A stretch of DNA of 64,000 bases from Enoplolaimus lenunculus. Taxonomy: Eukaryota > Nematoda > Enoplea > Enoplida > Thoracostomopsidae. The notes under the pieces are model-generated. The model saw only the letters and a list, made by a program, of their open reading frames with translations, did no database searches and had not been told where the DNA came from. Each line of letters opens with the position of its first letter. The first letter of the stretch is position 1. Below, in pieces: positions 1-11,939 of the stretch. The stretch spans positions 1-64,000 of the forward strand of contig JASANG010003403.1 of assembly GCA_030248215.1 (NCBI GenBank). The letters run 5' to 3'. Position numbers and translations under genes: made by a program.

Positions 1-108
1 GGGCCGAAAGTTTGAATGTGGGTAATCCTACAGTGTCAGTAAGAGCAGTGTGAAAAGGAGGTAGGTACAGGCCAGAAGTACCTCAGCCCGTGGGTACCTC
101 CAACTGCT

Positions 109-1498
109 ATGCAGCAGAGAGCGACTGAGCCTCCTGGGATTCCTCAGTCCTATTGTAACCACCAGTGCCGCCACTATACCAAGGTCCCCGCGAGTTCCAT
201 AATCCGCGCCCGGATGATAGGATTGTCCGGAACCTCGATTCCCATCGCCTCCAATACTGTCAAGGGGTTTCCAGAGTCCTCGCGATCACCCTCCCTCGGC
301 GGTCCAGCCTCTTCCCTGCGTCGCCTTTGCAGTTCCTCCACCCGCTCGCTCTGTGTAAGTTGCATCGGGGTGAGTGGATGACCATCAGGTAAGGTCGGCG
401 GATTAGCTGGAAGAGGTGCAAGGAGTCAACTGGAGATGGCGGAAGTCCCGGCTGAATGGGGCGTCGAGCATCTTCCGCATTTTCTGAACCAGTGATCCGT
501 TAAAGGCGATGGTCCTCCGGTGACCAGGAACACGGCTCAGCGAGCTCGTGCTTCGGTGATGCTCTGGAAGTGGTGGGTCAGGTAGCGGTGATAAAGGTAC
601 GGGGCTTTAGTAGAATAAAACCCGATCATCGCTGCGTATCCCTCCACGACTACACGAGTGTTGTTGGAGAGCTCGCTGAGGGGCATCAGCGGGAGCAGGG
701 TGACGCGTGGGTTAGATTGGCCGTCCCTCGCAAGCTCGGAGACGTGAGCGTGTACCATGCGCGCCACGGTGCGGGTTCGAATAGTCGACCAAAAGTTCTT
801 CGAAGGGTCGACCGCCGAGTGCTCCCACCTGCTCGTAGTCATATTCCACCATCGCTCCTCGGATCGGTGGTGCGCCCGGTCCATGGAAAAGGGAATGGTA
901 GCCGCCGCAGATCGTGATGCCGACCACCAACGGCGTGGCTACCAACCGTGCGATTCGGCAGAGCGTGGAAATGTCGGCACCCGGGAACGCGATCACAGCA
1001 ACATCCGGGTGGCCGTAATATTCCGCCCATAAGGGAAAGGCCGATTCATCGCCAACGATGATGTGACGCCGGTAGTATTGGTGCCCGTGGTCGAAGTGCC
1101 GCGCAAGGTCCTCAGTGGCGCGGCCGGCGGAGTTGGTGTAGGTCGTGACGAGCTCCAGGGTGTACTCGAACCCGTCGGGTTGCAGCTTCGCCAATGCCGA
1201 GCGCAGGATCCAGGGGGTCACGATCAAGGACCTGGTGCCCTGAGACCCCACCAAGGAAATGTTCCCGCATTGCCGACAAACAAACTTGTGGAGTATGTTC
1301 GACGTACACCAGAGCGGCTCTAACATCGTCTCGCGCCCAAAGCGATGAAACGTGTCGCGGGAGGGCGGGATGCCAATCCGAACGTATTGTCGGCATTCTG
1401 ACGCCGTCGCCTTCATCCAGCTGGCGACAGCGCTGTCGTCGTGGCGTATGTGGTGCCAGCGCGGCAGCCAATGCCTGGATCATGCACCGACCAAGTGG
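109..1498 (-). pseudogene. Decayed, truncated copy of the 519-residue ORF at 2488-4047
   Basis: This stretch is a close copy of about 2440-3815. Read on the minus strand it gives the same protein only in pieces: a C-terminal piece ending near 174 (starting MQLTQSERVEELQRRR) and a middle piece at 712-1416 (it contains SECRQYVRIGIPPSRDTFHR), broken by frameshifts and stops. The N-terminal ~75 residues of the intact copy are missing, because similarity stops near 1498, where gypsy-type RNase H sequence begins on the other strand. The sequence shows a broken, non-coding duplicate. The join may result from a rearrangement of the ancestral unit. Confidence 0.8.
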
Positions 1499-2320
1499 GG
1501 CTTGAAAAGCCGAAGGTAGCCCTGTCGTCTACCCCAATACTAGCATACCCTAATGTAGACAAACGCGAATACATACTATATACAGATGCAAGTAATTACG
1601 GTGTGGGTAATATTTTGATGCAGGAAGATGAAGATGGTAATGCCAGGGTTATTTCATACGGTGGAAAGAAATTTACCCCAGCCCAGGCCAATTATTCAAT
1701 CACAGAAAAGGAATGTTTAGCAATTAATGTGGCTTTGCACCAATATAGACAATACTTAGTTGGAAATTTTGTTCAAATTTATACGGATCATGAAGCTTTA
1801 TCATATATTTTAGGAGGCAAAAGCGATTTAGGTAAATTGCCGAAACGATTGTTTCGAATGGCACTTGCGATGCAAGATTATAATTTTAAAATTGCATATA
1901 AACCAGGTCTTAAAATGGAACACGTTGACGCATTAAGTAGACCGCCATTCTTGGACGTTACGCCCAATGATGAGAAAGCGGCACGCTCGGCGGCAGCGTT
2001 TCAACCTTCTGAGGACGTAGTAGACAGAAATTTATACGCAATTCCTTTACATAATTTTAACGAAGACTGGATTTCAGTAATTACAAGATCCCGAACACGT
2101 AGCCAACAAACCGGCACAAATGTACAAGCAGACACATCGATCGATGTGTTGCCGAATAGTAGTATATTACATGGTAATAAGCGAACCCCGAGCCCCTTGA
2201 TCAAGGAGCGGAGGGAGTCGCACTCGAGTCCAAATACTGATCCCAAAACAACGGACTTAATTGACAATACTCATATTATTAGACAATCATTACTTAATTC
2301 GTCCGAACTTCCCCCTGGGG
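1495..2320 (+). mobile_element. Ty3/gypsy-type retroelement fragment: RNase H domain and following linker
   Basis: An open frame runs from 1441 to 2814; about 1495-1950 matches the RNase H domain that follows reverse transcriptase in Ty3/gypsy elements. Visible landmarks are YTDASNYGVG with the first catalytic Asp, the ITEKECLA helix with the catalytic Glu, YTDHEAL with a further Asp, and VDALSRPPF closing the domain. A hydrophilic linker follows (RSRTRSQ, many Ser, Thr, Asn) to about 2320, after which the frame enters the GC-rich duplicated sequence and is no longer meaningful. The reverse transcriptase core, protease, integrase and both LTRs are absent, so this is a fragment and not an autonomous element. 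Its AT-rich codons contrast with the GC-rich flanks. Confidence 0.85.
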
Positions 2321-2487
2321 CCGGAAGTTTGAATGTGGGTAATCCTACAGTGTCAGTGCGACCAATGAGAAGGAGGCAATCCCAGGCCAGAAGTACCTCG
2401 GCCCATAGGTACCTCCAACTGCTATACAGCAGAGAGCGACTGAGCCTCCTGGGATTCCTCAGTGTTATTGTTTGCGCAGTGCCGCCA

Positions 2488-4047
2488 CTATACCAACGCT
2501 GCCGCGAGTTCCATAATCCGCGCCCGGATGACAGGATTGTCCGGAACCTCGATTCCCATTGCCTCCAATACTGCCACGGAGTTTCCAGAGTCCTCGCGAT
2601 CACCCTCCCTTGGCGGTCCAGCCTCTTCCCTGCGTCGCCTTTGCAGTTCCTCCATCCGCTCGCTCTGTGTAAGTTGCATCGGGGCGAGTGGATGACCATC
2701 AGGCAAGGTCGGCGGATTAGCCGGAAGAGGGGCGGGAGTCAACTGGAGATGGCGGAGGTCCCGGCTGAATGGGGCGTCGAGCATCTTCCGCATTTTCTGG
2801 ACCAGTGGTGGTAAAGGCAATGATCCTCCGGCGAGCAGACAGCGCTCAGCGAGCTCGTGTTCGGTGATGTTGTGGAAGTGGTGGGTCAGGTAGCGGTGAT
2901 AAAGGTACGGGGCTTTAGCAGAATAAAACCCGATCATCGCTGTGTATCCCTCCACGACTACACGAGTGTTGTTGGAGAGCTCGCTGAGGGGCATCAGCGG
3001 GAGCAGGGTGACGCGTGGATTAGATTGGCACTCCCTCGCAAGCTCAGAAACGTGCGCGTGTACCATACGCGCCACGGTGTCAGGATTCGAATAGTCGACC
3101 AAAAGTTCTTCGAAAGGTCGACCGCGGAGTGCTCCCACCTGCTCGCAGTAGTATCCACCATCGCTCCTCGGATCGGTAGTGCGCCCGGTCCATGGAAACA
3201 GGGAATGGTAACCGCCGCAGATCGTGATGCGGACCACCAACGGCGTGGCTACCAACCGTGCGATTCGGCAGAGCATGGGAATGTCGGCACCCGGGAACGC
3301 GATGACAGCGACATCCGGGTGGCCGTAATATTCCGCCCATAAGGGGAAGGCCAATTCGTCGCCTACGATGATGTGTCGCCGGTAATATTGGTGCCCGTGG
3401 TCGAAGTGCCGCGCAAGGTCCTCAATGGCGCGGCCGGCGAAGTTGGTGTAGGTCGTGACGAGCTCCAGGGTATTCTGGACCCCGTAGACGTCTTCGCCAA
3501 TGCCGAGCGCAGGATCCCAGGGGTCACAATAAAGAATCTGGTGCCCTGAGATCCCACGAAGATGTTCCCGCATCCCCGGAGCAACAAACTTGTGGTATGT
3601 TAAGGCATACACAAGCGGCTCTAACATCGTCTCGCGCCCAAAGCGATGAAACGTGTCACGGGGAGGCGGGATGCCAATACAAACGTATTGTCGGCATTCT
3701 GACGCCGTCGCCTTCATCCAGCTGGCGACAGCGCTGTCGTCGTGGCGTATGTAGTGCCACGCGGCGCCGAGTGCCTGGATCATGCACCAAGCCGCGCCCA
3801 GTGGGGTTTGGAAAGCCAACCCCACAAAGAGTAGGCTGAGGACCTGCGCGGTGCCAGGTATCGCGGTTATCCGTAGGGCAGGGCGTGTGTCGTTGCGAGG
3901 GGCCGGGGGGCCAAAATACACGCTGAGAGGATAATCGGAGACGGGGCCGTCGCCATAAACCTCGGGGCGGTGCTGGGATTGGCTTTCTTCACTGTAGCCA
4001 TCGTCACCCCCATCTTCAGCGTTGTTGTACCCGCAAAAATCTGCCAT
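2488..4047 (-). CDS. Unrecognised 519-residue protein, intact ORF
   Basis: A single uninterrupted frame starts at the ATG at 4047 (MADFCGYNNAEDGG) and stops at 2488. I do not recognise the family. Visible: an acidic polar N-terminus (residues 1-40), a hydrophobic stretch around 69-90 (VLSLLFVGLAFQ), a His/Tyr/Arg-rich stretch at about 214-225 (HFDHGHQYYRRH), a hydrophobic strand-like segment at about 244-255 (PDVAVIAFPGAD), and a charged helical stretch near the C-terminus (RMEELQRRRREEAG). There is no clear signal peptide. Base composition is far more GC-rich than the ORP and cyclase genes. The ORF lies antisense to an adjoining gypsy RNase H fragment and has a decayed tandem copy at 109-1498, so it probably belongs to a mobile or virus-derived unit. 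An antisense extra ORF of a retroelement, an endogenised viral gene or a captured host gene are all possible. Upstream the frame stays open, without another ATG, to a stop near 4205. Confidence 0.55.
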   Translation of the reverse strand: MADFCGYNNAEDGGDDGYSEESQSQHRPEVYGDGPVSDYPLSVYFGPPAPRNDTRPALRITAIPGTAQVLSLLFVGLAFQTPLGAAWCMIQALGAAWHYIRHDDSAVASWMKATASECRQYVCIGIPPPRDTFHRFGRETMLEPLVYALTYHKFVAPGMREHLRGISGHQILYCDPWDPALGIGEDVYGVQNTLELVTTYTNFAGRAIEDLARHFDHGHQYYRRHIIVGDELAFPLWAEYYGHPDVAVIAFPGADIPMLCRIARLVATPLVVRITICGGYHSLFPWTGRTTDPRSDGGYYCEQVGALRGRPFEELLVDYSNPDTVARMVHAHVSELARECQSNPRVTLLPLMPLSELSNNTRVVVEGYTAMIGFYSAKAPYLYHRYLTHHFHNITEHELAERCLLAGGSLPLPPLVQKMRKMLDAPFSRDLRHLQLTPAPLPANPPTLPDGHPLAPMQLTQSERMEELQRRRREEAGPPREGDREDSGNSVAVLEAMGIEVPDNPVIRARIMELAAALV

Positions 4048-4262
4048 GGCCCTGTCGTTATTGTTGTTGTTTTTCGTCGATGTTGTTGTTGGTCGTGCCA
4101 GTGGTTGCAGTGGCTGACGCAGTTGTTTGATGCTGTTGTAGTGATCGTCTCCGACGGTTGTTGCTGTTGTAGCAGTTGTATTATGGTTGTAGATGCTGCT
4201 GTTCTATTGCCGTGAGCGTTGCTGTCGCGGTGACTGTTGGTTGTTGCTGCGGTTGTTGCTGG
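4048..4262 (-). repeat. CAA/CAG-rich low-complexity leader upstream of the 519-residue ORF
   Basis: On the minus strand this is dominated by irregular CAA, CAG and ACA triplets, in the position of a 5' leader for the ORF starting at 4047. The ORF frame runs through it open to a TAG near 4205 but has no upstream ATG. A possible splice acceptor (TTTCCAG on the minus strand, near 4262) follows a T-rich run. Confidence 0.5.
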
Positions 4263-4282
4263 AAAGCCAAGCCCAAACCCCA

Positions 4283-4362
4283 CCACAAAAAAAAAAAAAA
4301 ACAAACAAAACCACAACCCCACAAACCAAAACACCCAAAACCCCAACACCCCCACCCCCTTT
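4283..4362. repeat. Low-complexity tract almost wholly A and C on the plus strand
   Basis: About 80 bases almost without G or T on the plus strand, including a run of about 15 A and several C runs. It separates the GC-rich ORF unit from the anonymous region to its right. Read on the minus strand it is G/T-only. Confidence 0.8.
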
Positions 4363-7300
4363 GTGGACCTGCGTAGCCACTTTGCTCAATTAGTCATTTT
4401 CGTCTTTCTACTGTGGCTAACACATCTCGAAACAGGCTCAATTACGAGGTCGAGAGAGTTCCCAAGCAATTTTCCAGGTGTGCTGGATAACTCAGGCGAG
4501 GTCCCGATTCTTTAAGGTTTCGGCGCAACTTTCATTTCAGGTTTAGATACGCAATTCGCTCGATGGACAGTATTACAGCGCTTCCTAGTTTGATGTTACT
4601 CACAATTTTCGTTCAGCTTACCAGGTCCTTTTGCTTGCAAAAGTGGGACCAGCTCAAGGGTTGTGCGACTGCAAGAGTCGCCTCCCAAAAACTGGTACTT
4701 TTTCCAACTCTGAAGGGCTCCTTTGCACCGGGAGGGGTGCATGGGAATGACCTGAGTTGGTTTGTTTATAATCAGTTTTATGCAACCACGGCGAGCTGGA
4801 TCGGATGGACCCGTCGGCCAATCTTCTTATATGAAATCGAATTATCTTCCTAACAAGCGCTGTAATTTAAGACTTTGCCTGCCACATATCAACTGTAATG
4901 CTCAACTAGAGTTCAGTTGAAAGGACTCATTAAAATTAATAGAGCGAACTCTGCTCATAAGACATACTGTTAGATAGGAAAATCATCACGGGTTTGTACC
5001 CGGCCTAGTCGAGCTTAGGCCTTTCGGCAGGGTTCGGCGTCGGGACTCTGCATTAAGGTTCAAGCTTCATGCGAGTCGTGGGTATTTAATGTCTAGCTCT
5101 TCTTCCGGTCATAGGGTCGGGCGTAAACAGGTCCTGGATTCATGGTGTCTCCAGTGGACCATATAGGTTAGCAAACCTTAACTGCACATTAGACTCTGAG
5201 CAGACTTGGTGTTTGAGTATTTTTAGACCCATTACTCCCCGAATGGCGGGGTACACGCTTAATTGGTAAAACTTTAGCGATCCCGAAGGGTTCTAGCGCC
5301 AACATGAGGCCAAAAGGATAAGGGTTGTAGTGCGTGGCGTTCTCTAAATTTTGTTGAGATTCTGCATTTTTAGGCTTCCTATGCGTAAGCCGATTTTCCA
5401 AAATAGGGGCTGGGGGGGCATATGCCTATGCAGGTTTTTAATCGGGTATGCAAATGTTCGTGATGGCCGCCAAAAGGGCCATATTCCGTGGGGGTACGGT
5501 GGCGCGTGACGGTTCTAACACAATTCCCGCATGATTGGGACGGCCAGGTGCATTTCGTTAGTGAGGGGATCGTGGTTAGAGTTAGGTGACATCCAGTGGC
5601 GGAAATTCAAAGGGGGTTGCCTCCCTCTTAAGCCCCTATATGGCTCGAAATGCACCTCGCTCTCGTAAGGGGTTTCTTAGACCTAGGTTACTGCGGCTGC
5701 GAGAACCGCTTTCCAAAAAAGGTTTAAGCATCCAGCTTAAAAAGGGACTCCTGAGCACAAAAGTGCAAGGCAAAAGCCCAGTATCGGGTTTTGTACAATT
5801 AATATCTACATTTACCGAAGCCGGACCAAGTGGGATGTAAAACTAATTAGTTTTACATGGTCCATAAAGTATTTCGCTCACAAGCGTCATACTTATGGTC
5901 GCTCCAAGTATGGGCATGTGTACTGTTGTACACTCCCTTGAACCCCAAACATGCGAACGGGGCCAGTGTGGCCGGGTTTAATGGTTTAGGAAGGAATAAG
6001 GGACAGTAGGTGTCGGGACGGCAGAGCGGCGAGTGCAGGAGATACTGGGGAACCCAAACTCATGACTTAGGTGTTAGTACGTCGAGTTACAAGGTATTCT
6101 GATGCGAGTCTGTGTCTTTTAACATCCATAATTGAGGTGAGCCATGAGGCAAGGCAATTCCTCAGGCAGAGCCGAAGTACATTCCCCGAAGAGTTGTCTC
6201 TAGGGTGTTATATGCTAAATTAATCAAGACAAAGGGGCCCGCGGTCAACTCATAGATATCTCCAGAGCTTATCGGAAAGCAAGTACGCTTAAAGTATGAA
6301 TGATCGAGGTAGGGCACCGAGGTTTAAGGGATTTTGACATATCCTTATAGCCTGATTAGGTCCGGTCGGCTCGTAGTAAGGATGGTTTGTCCAATTTAGG
6401 ACGGTTTTTGAAAAACCGTTCGGCAAAAAGATAGCCCATGGCTTACAGGTCATGCTGGACAGGATTGCTGCTGGTGCTGTTAGGATACAGTTGAGTTGGC
6501 ACTTAAATAAGCTCCGAAATGATTGCCTCACAAGCGTTGTACCCAGAATCAGCCCTTAAGAGGTTGTGTGGGGAGATTGCGACACTCATGAAATCGTAAG
6601 ATTCCCAAGTATAACGAAACATATTGTCACGGGAGACCGTTGTCGTCCCCTAGGCATGGGTTCCTGATGGCCAGGGTGTCGGTGTAGGGGTATAATCTCT
6701 CTATAGTCATATCTAAGGTGCTTGCAAGGTGCGCTAGCGGGATACCGTTTCCCACAAGGGTCGAAAACTAAGCCTAACGGGGTTTACCGTGGCATTCTGA
6801 CCAAGTCCGTTGTGCGGCATGCTTGGGTTGACACACCATGATGGGTCGAGGGTCTAATTTCTAGCATTCTTCCGATTTATAGGTGGTGAGTAGATTCCTA
6901 TGTAGGGTCGGGGTCATTCAGGCGTCGTTTAGGGTCCCGTCCGAGGGTTAGTCGACGTGACAAATAGGTGTTTGCGACAGGGTATGTTTCTTGGCGGGGT
7001 CTTTAATTATGGAGACTGCCCTTTTCCTGACGGTTTAGGACACCATTAGGATTAGGTTAGATTGGGTCGTCCTGTGTTGGGGTGGGCCTGTGGCCACAGA
7101 CTGGGGCGGTCGCAGGGACTGCCTTGCAAAAAGGTCAATTCAACTGTACGTGTATCCAGATCTTGTCGCACGATGGTGGACTCACCTCCTTATTTGACGA
7201 TCAGTTTCTGGTGGTCTTTTCGGCTAATCATAGAGGTGCCGGCTCTTTAGGTTAGGGTAAATTATCTGCCACACCAGCGCTACATTTAAAGAAAACCTAG

Positions 7301-10300
7301 CGTGAACCCTGGGTAAAAGCAAAATACGTGTGTACGCACATAGGCGTGAAAATTTTTCAGAAAAGCCGAGTTTGTCTAAGTCAAACGTTGTCAAGGTGGA
7401 CATAAAGCCCTAAGAGCCCCCGGTGTCTCCACCACTGCCCTTCCTTACGTGCATAGGGTACCTAGGACATGGAATTAACCGTTAGGTTACCGTTTCTTAC
7501 GAAGACCGGGGCCGAATTTGACCAGATTCCGAGTCAGCGGTAATCGATAATCACCGACCCCGATAGTGCTCACGAGTTGTGCTATGCCCGTCAAGTGTCC
7601 AGTACGTCCGCATGAGCACGCATCGGTTTTAGGGGCTATAACCTTGGGGTGTACCGCACGGCGGGAGGTGGGTCGTTAGGTCTATAACAAACGGAGCCTA
7701 TCTAGCTCAATTGCTAGGGTGTGCTATTCGCGGGATTGTATCGGTCCGGGACCGATTAGGATGCGTGGAGCTAGCCGGGCGGGTACTAGGCTCATAGCCT
7801 TCCGCCAGGGATAAAAGGGCCAAATCGTGGCCGCTTGTCAAAAAGAAATCCAACTAGAATCTCGCCGAAGTTGCGTGACGTTGAGAGAATAAGGTGATAA
7901 ACCTATAAAGAAGGGAGCCAGATTATCTGGCACACAAGCGTTATACGTACCAGGTTCGTTATTACAACGGACCATGGTATCGAGAGAAGTGCAGCAGCAA
8001 AAAGAAAAATTTTAAGTCAAAAAGGGGCCAGGCGCGATCAGAGGGGCATATCGCATCAAGGATGAAGGGATTGGCACATAGCCGGGCTCTTGAGGTCCTA
8101 GGACGATAAGGTTCCGAATATACAATGGACCTAGGGCATTAACCAGGCCGGTGGAGTGATATATCCGGTGGGATAGGGAGCGAAATCTGATGGGACGTGG
8201 GATAATGTCCCCGTCAAATCCACGAGGCTGCGCGAATTGGGTCCTTATTTTCAGGCGGGTTGCGCAACTAGGACTGGAGCGCAACCAAGAGTTAGCGTTG
8301 AGGTAAGCCATGCCTCTCCGCACTCTATGCTGGGTAGATCACAGGTACAGGAATAGGTTTCTACGGCTCATGAGTTCCAACAAGCCGACAAATCATACGT
8401 TACAAATAGAGTTCATATTCAAATCCGTATCCTACAAGGGTTCCGAGTCCAGATATCCAGTAATACAAACGGTCTAAGCGATTCCCGAGATAATTGGGTC
8501 CAATTAGATGTCCAGAAAATTCATTCCATGAGCCTGAGTCATTAGAAGCATACGTCAATTCAAAACTTTGTTCGGTAGTATTGGTCGCCGGGTGACACTG
8601 TTTCGATTTGAGCCTGGTGTGAGGTTTGGGTCACGCGGCTAGATTCAGGTCCTCGAGGACCATCCGAATCGTGAGGATAGGGAAAAGACTTTTAGTTAAC
8701 TCACTAGGATAGTTCTTTATAGAACTATGCGTTGCTTCTGTGCCGACATCTAAGGATCCTAGATAATTTTGGTTTGTTAGTCGGACACCTACCCTCAACT
8801 CTTTTGGTTGGGGCCTGTGATTTGGGTTAGACACCCCTGGGAAATTCAAGGAGCATTTTATATCAATTCATTCATCACAAACATTACAGTTCCCCATGGG
8901 AACACGGAGCTGCCCACCCCTACCGACTGAGGGTGCGTTATGTCGTGACCCGATGGACCAACTGGGCTGACCCGTACTAACTCGGCACGTTTCCTACGTC
9001 CGGCTTTCCCTGGTACAGCTGATTCAAACATCACAATAGCAAAACAAACATTACGGCTCTACCGGTGTCAAGCGGTCCGAGTGGTTGCTAGGAATTTCAA
9101 ACTGATAATTGAAACCCTCAGAGCGCACAACCACCGAACGCGTTGAGCTTGGCCTTCAGGAAATTTTTCTACGGTCACTTTCGGGTTGACAGGACTATTT
9201 TGCCTTGAAAATAATTTGTGCGGCTTATCATATGGGTAGCTACCCTTAGCTCGAGCCCAGGGTTTGCCAGTAGGATTGGAACTGCCTACATGTGGGTAAT
9301 CCCAGTACCACCTAGAACTATAGTTCCCACAGCAACAGTATCCCCATCCAACTTACGGAAAGATAATATCAAAAGATAATTTTGGTCGTCCTGCCCCTCC
9401 TCGGTTGTGCCGTCAAAATACCAATAAGCAAATAATTAGGTTCATTCAAGCAGTCAATTCTTCCAAACAAGAAAATTTTATCCTAAACCACACCGCTACT
9501 GAAAAACTACGCACAGAAATTTATGGGTTGGTGTGGCCTCAGAATCCTGCCTCCCGCACGATAGATTCCCCTAACTTCTCGAAACGGGACTGGCGAGAAT
9601 TTCTGATAGGGGCCGAATTAACTGTGTGGTGACCCGTGGTTGCTCCTTTCCCGTGGTCACATCTTTTCACCCAGTTAATTGGAGTTATTTGGAAGAGAGG
9701 GTCGAGTTTTAGTCGTTCAGGGGCCGGCGACATCGTCCCCGAGATTAAAATTAAGTTTCCAACCGGTGGTAAGTTGGTTCTTCGAAACTCGACGCCCTCT
9801 TGTAATTTTCCTAACGCTTCGACACGGTTCCGCCCCCGAAACATAGTCCCCGGTCAGCGGGTTGCGCACCCCACCCCCAGGGCACGATTATTTCGGGAAG
9901 GTTCCGAGTCAACACGTGAGTTCAGTTTGTTCGCACTTGCACAATCGGTTCCAGGATTGCGCGCTCAGGTATCACAGAGTGTTCGTGCATTAACCGCATT
10001 CATGATTGGCAATTTCGTTGAGTCGGGGGGCGTTAATGGCTGGAATAAATTAGGGCACCGACTAGTGGGGTGTTAACAGGAGGTTCATAGCCGGGGCTGG
10101 TTATAAACGTAAGTTTCACTTTTCTCAAGGGACGGTCGATCGGGTGACCGTTCATGCGTTTTACTAGCACTGACATTTCTTGAGTTTATCGGGTTAGCGT
10201 TGTAGCAGGATGGGGCATTGTCCGTAAGACACTCCATACGTGAGAACTATAGTTGTCCACACGAACCATTTAAGCCCGGTGTCGATTGGCCGGACTCAGC

Positions 10301-11936
10301 GCATTGAACGCTTAGTTCGGTTTGTCGCAGGGACCTCTTACAGGGGCTCAGCTGTCCGACATGGGCGCGCTGCTCGTGGGATGCTGGTGTATTACAACTC
10401 AGGGTTCGCCCCTTTACACTGCCAGAATTTCCCTCCCATTAGGTTGACCGGCCTTAGAGAGGTGCGTTCCCTCGAAAACCCGTTGGGATTGGTCAGACCC
10501 CGCCTGATCCCGAGGTGGCGTTGAAAATGGCGAGTTAAAATTTCATTCCGTAGGGAACCAGCATTCCAAACGGTGCGGCGTTTGCATGCTCCCCATACTA
10601 GAGCGCGCACACGCCACACAATCACTTTACCCCTCTGGTTGAACAGCCCATGTGGACATCAAATTTCCGGGTACATTATAAGCTACAAGGTGCTTTATTC
10701 GAAGGGGGTCACACTCGTTTGGTTTTCCTGGATTTGGGGGTGCTTTGCGTGAGAGTCGGCATCGGTTTCCTGTAATTACACGCCGATGTCCGACAGGCAG
10801 CTCAACCACAGTTGTAGGTAACTTATTACGTACATAATATTTAAGTGAGATATGGGACATAGCTGCCAAGAAAATTATTCCGAGCCGCCATATCCATAGT
10901 CCCCTTGGACCAGCCAGGTCGTACTTCACACAATGGAGTAAGCAATTCAATCACATATTAGGATGGGCCTAATTCTTGTTTTGGGTTATAGCAGCCCTGA
11001 AAATTCTGGTACAGAGAGTATGAGGTGACTAAAATTCGGTGTGGGAGCGTTGAGCCCTGCACTTTCATCTAACAATTGAGCACGGACAGTCAATTCGGAG
11101 CATCCAACACAACACGGGAGATTCGGAAGACGTGAGTAACCCTTACCGATGAGAAAGGGTTCGTTTTCACCGTTCAGAATATCCACTCTCAAAAGGATTT
11201 CCAAACTCGCTAATTTCATACACGCGTCTCCCGTATATCCGTTAGGGCAAGGCAGCACCATGTGCTGTAAGGGGAAGAATTCAGACACATGGAAGTTCCT
11301 GCGCTGAGGTTTTGGTTGGAAATTGAAAGAGAGTCATTCTGCCGGAGTTGTTACTTTTATCGCTGGGCCTAAGGTGTGGTTTTAGCATGTTGTCGATACA
11401 CCCAATCGAAGGGTGCACGCTGTTTAATATGTGGTCTCAATCTCAACGTTGTTTGTGTGATAGCCGAGGAACCGCAGTCGACCGCAACTGTTCCCCGGGT
11501 TATGTAAGTGTTCTTGTGCGGCCCTTCCGTCGAAGGTTGGGTTCCTAGATAGTGTGAGTAAGTGTTTTCTCAAGAAAATTTCCCGGCACTAGCGGATATG
11601 AGCCGGTCTTAGATGGGACGAGCGCCATACGTAATTAGATTATTAAGTGTTGGGAGTTGGTTGAGCTATAAACCATGTACTCAATTCGAGTAAATGGCGT
11701 CCGACTGAAGAATTTTGGAGCAGGGTCTTTTGAGTGCACAGAATTAAACAACGTTTTTAAGGCGGACGCTCAACAAGCTCCCAACAAGATCACAATACGT
11801 ACATATCATATGCTGACAGGGTCAAGGAGCAAATACGTAATCGCGAGCAGGGTTCTTCGATTTTATTTGATTATGATGAACAACCCTGCACTGCGTGATT
11901 AAACATATACAAGTAAGCTCAAATTCAAATTCGTCA
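4363..11936. other. Anonymous region, no recognisable gene
   Basis: No protein family, RNA gene or transposon ends are recognisable in these 7.5 kb. Open frames are short (longest 146 codons, 9636-10076) and have no familiar motif. By eye it is richer in G and C than the DNA after 17.9 kb, and much of 5-8 kb is G/T-rich on the plus strand. A short phrase near CACAAGCGT followed by TATAC or GTAC recurs at about 5878, 6530 and 7931, too seldom to define a repeat. Confidence 0.5.
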
Positions 11937-11939
11937 TTT

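Noticed and set aside
9636-10076. 146-codon plus-strand frame
   Set aside because: No recognisable motif, no splice context, and other frames of similar length occur in the same anonymous region; chance is likely.
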